A stretch of DNA of 59,049 bases, from positions 1 to 59,049 of IMG/VR virus record IMGVR_UViG_3300035145_003654; one strand, given 5' to 3'. Below the pieces are notes generated by a model. It was given only the letters and a program-made list of their open reading frames with translations. It was not told where the DNA came from and searched no databases. Shown here piece by piece: positions 57,747 through 59,049 of this stretch. Source of the stretch: a virus. Every line of letters begins with the position of its first letter. The stretch's first letter is position 1. The position numbers were made by a program, and so were the translations under genes.

Positions 57747-57998
57747 ATGAGTGAAGTTAAATTTGAAGAGTTTCATAACATGAGTTATGATGATCAACTC
57801 AAGCACGTTGAAGATCAACTGAAGCGTGTTAGGGAGTCTAAGGAAAACAATGCTAAGTCTATTAGGCAGTTGGAAGGTTTTATTGAAAACTGTAATGAGC
57901 AGATTGAAGTGTTGTTGGAGATGAAGTTTAATGTCCTCCACCAACAGAGGATGGATGAAGCGTTGAGTAAGATCAAGAGTAACGTGTTTGGAGACTGA
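57747..57998 (+). CDS. Small coiled-coil protein
   Basis: From ATG 57747 it has 83 residues, almost wholly a charged coiled coil (DDQLKHVEDQLKRVRESKEN). It overlaps the next gene by 1 base. Confidence 0.6.
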   Translation: MSEVKFEEFHNMSYDDQLKHVEDQLKRVRESKENNAKSIRQLEGFIENCNEQIEVLLEMKFNVLHQQRMDEALSKIKSNVFGD

Positions 57999-58282
57999 TG
58001 AGTGGGTTTATTGCTGGGTGTGTTGTGTCCCTAATTCTCACAGCAATTGGAGTAGCTGCTATTATGTACTCTCGTACTATTAGTGGTATGGCTTCAGTTA
58101 GTATTATTCAAGCAGCAATGTTTGCTAAGCTAATGCTTGGTTGTATATTTACCCTAGCATTAATTAAGCTTGCTCCATTTGAGGTTGATTTGTGGGGTTA
58201 TGCTTTGACACTAGGAACTTATAGCTGTGCTGGCTTTCCAACACTTGCTTACTTTATGATGAAAAACGATTTTAAAAAATGA
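57998..58282 (+). CDS. Membrane protein, three spans
   Basis: This 94-residue protein has hydrophobic segments at about 5-23, 38-60 and 66-86. It overlaps the next gene by 4 bases. No family recognised. Confidence 0.6.
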   Translation: MSGFIAGCVVSLILTAIGVAAIMYSRTISGMASVSIIQAAMFAKLMLGCIFTLALIKLAPFEVDLWGYALTLGTYSCAGFPTLAYFMMKNDFKK

Positions 58283-58503
58283 ATATTACAATGGAACAAG
58301 ACACTACTTACATGTCATTGTATGATTACCTTGGTAGAGCAGCTGGTCAACAATTGGGTGGTGAAGTAAATAAAGCTGCTGTTGAGAAGAAAATTGGATT
58401 TAAACAACGTTTTATCTCTAATCCTGCTTATCATGGTAATGTTCACCTTTACCCTGTGGAATTTTTGAATGAATATTTTGGAAATGATGGAACAAACAAA
58501 TAA
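58279..58503 (+). CDS. Small unrecognised protein
   Basis: This 74-residue protein starts MNITMEQDTTYMSLYDYLGRAAG. The middle (LGRAAGQQLGGEVNKAAVEKK) could be a small DNA- or protein-binding helix pair. No family recognised. Confidence 0.6.
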   Translation: MNITMEQDTTYMSLYDYLGRAAGQQLGGEVNKAAVEKKIGFKQRFISNPAYHGNVHLYPVEFLNEYFGNDGTNK

Positions 58504-58816
58504 ACTACTTAGGTGGGTAATTTTCTTACTTGCTATTATTGCTGTTAACACCTGTAATGCCCAACGTATTTTTGTTACTGATAACCAATACGAGGCTAAT
58601 TACCAAATCTTTATTACTAACAATCGTTATGAGGCTGATTGGATTATTTACCAAACTGATAACCAATTTGAAGCCGATGCTAATAGAGGTAGGTGGTTTG
58701 TAACTAAAAATAGGTATCAAGCTAATTACATTATGTATTTTACTGATAATCGTTACATGGCTGATAAGATCATATATTTAACTACAAACAAGTACGAAGC
58801 TAAAATGAGTATGTGA
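58487..58816 (+). CDS. Exported repeat protein (DUF6150-like)
   Basis: From ATG 58487 it has 109 residues; ATG 58484 and 58469 are also possible. A signal peptide (about 8-26, LRWVIFLLAIIAVNTCNA) is followed by about five repeats of the type (V/I)-x-x-T-(D/N)-N-x-Y-x-A-(D/N), such as VTDNQYEAN, ITNNRYEAD, QTDNQFEAD, FTDNRYMAD and LTTNKYEAK. This matches DUF6150-like periplasmic or surface repeat proteins of Bacteroidota. Role unknown. Confidence 0.7.
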   Translation: MEQTNKLLRWVIFLLAIIAVNTCNAQRIFVTDNQYEANYQIFITNNRYEADWIIYQTDNQFEADANRGRWFVTKNRYQANYIMYFTDNRYMADKIIYLTTNKYEAKMSM

Positions 58817-59049
58817 TGCAAAATGATCCTGCGTTTGAAAACAACCCTTATTTAACTGTTTATCCTAGTATAATGGACCCCGGAAATGGAAATGGAGGTG
58901 GTCCTGATGAAAGTGATTGTGAGCCATGTTACCAAGTAAATCCACCTGGTTGGTGTAACAATCCAAATCACCCCTGTTACAATTGTTGTAACCCTATTCC
59001 TGTTGAACCTGGTATTTTAGGATTAGGAATGATGCTTGCGTTTGGGGTA
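58816..59049 (+). CDS. Cys/Pro/Gly-rich protein, 3' end outside the window
   Basis: The ATG at 58816 overlaps the previous stop (TGATG). The visible 78 residues have a Gly/Pro linker (PGNGNGGGPDE), six Cys within about 31 residues (CEPC, WC, PC, NCC) and then VEPGILGLGMMLAFG, a hydrophobic stretch. The protein could be a short lumenal Cys-rich domain with a C-terminal anchor. No family recognised. Confidence 0.6.
   Translation, partial: MQNDPAFENNPYLTVYPSIMDPGNGNGGGPDESDCEPCYQVNPPGWCNNPNHPCYNCCNPIPVEPGILGLGMMLAFGV

Overview
The window looks like part of the genome of a large lytic T4-like (myovirus-type) phage of a marine Bacteroidota host, probably a flavobacterium. T4-type replication genes are present: a family B polymerase, a sliding clamp, both clamp-loader subunits and class I ribonucleotide reductase. 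The host is suggested by promoters of the Bacteroidota type (TTTG, about 20 bases, then TAnnTTTG-like), by two proteins with type IX secretion (T9SS) sorting domains, and by the absence of obvious Shine-Dalgarno sites. The DNA is AT-rich. Every gene I accept lies on the + strand, mostly in chains with ATGA or TAATG overlaps. No integrase, IS element or CRISPR array was seen, nor any capsid, tail or terminase gene, so the virion genes must lie outside the window.

Layout. 1-3.4 kb: the 3' part of nrdA, a small holin-like gene, a probable overlapping spanin pair and a nuclease. 3.4-6.3 kb: a deazaguanine operon (DpdA-like transglycosylase, QueC, QueD, QueE) closed by a terminator. 6.4-10.3 kb: two large secreted proteins, an M43-like metalloprotease with dockerin and type A T9SS tail, and an adhesin-like protein with a type B tail. 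10.3-16.9 kb: thyX, a PiT-like phosphate permease, an SAGC-motif protein, hpt, folE (which feeds the deazaguanine pathway), a MazG-like enzyme, an FkbM methyltransferase and thioredoxin. 16.9-25.6 kb: replication (polymerase split into two genes, clamp, clamp loader) interleaved with a chaperone set (Hsp20, GroES, GroEL).

25.6-38.2 kb is a long glycan island: a QueC-like PP-loop enzyme, several glycosyltransferases, a sulfotransferase, methyltransferases, a sugar aminotransferase-fold enzyme with His in place of the catalytic Lys, and an RmlD-like reductase. A GH16 hydrolase follows at 39.6 kb, and a second smaller glycan group lies at 47.4-49.9 kb. 42.4-44.5 kb is an RNA locus with nine tRNAs and two unassigned structured RNAs, one of about 345 nt closed by an 11-bp helix. 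44.5-59 kb holds many small, mostly unrecognised genes. Five consecutive proteins at 52.0-54.8 kb begin with a T4-like capsid-targeting signal.

Most striking patterns: (i) a recurrent promoter, GTCAT-N6-GTCAT-N7-TTTG-like-N20-TATATTC, at seven places in the right third; (ii) a predicted preQ0-type DNA modification whose QueC lacks the usual zinc cysteines; (iii) phage-borne T9SS cargo; (iv) the RNA locus; (v) the predicted encapsidated protein set. All function calls come from reading motifs by eye; no database search was run.
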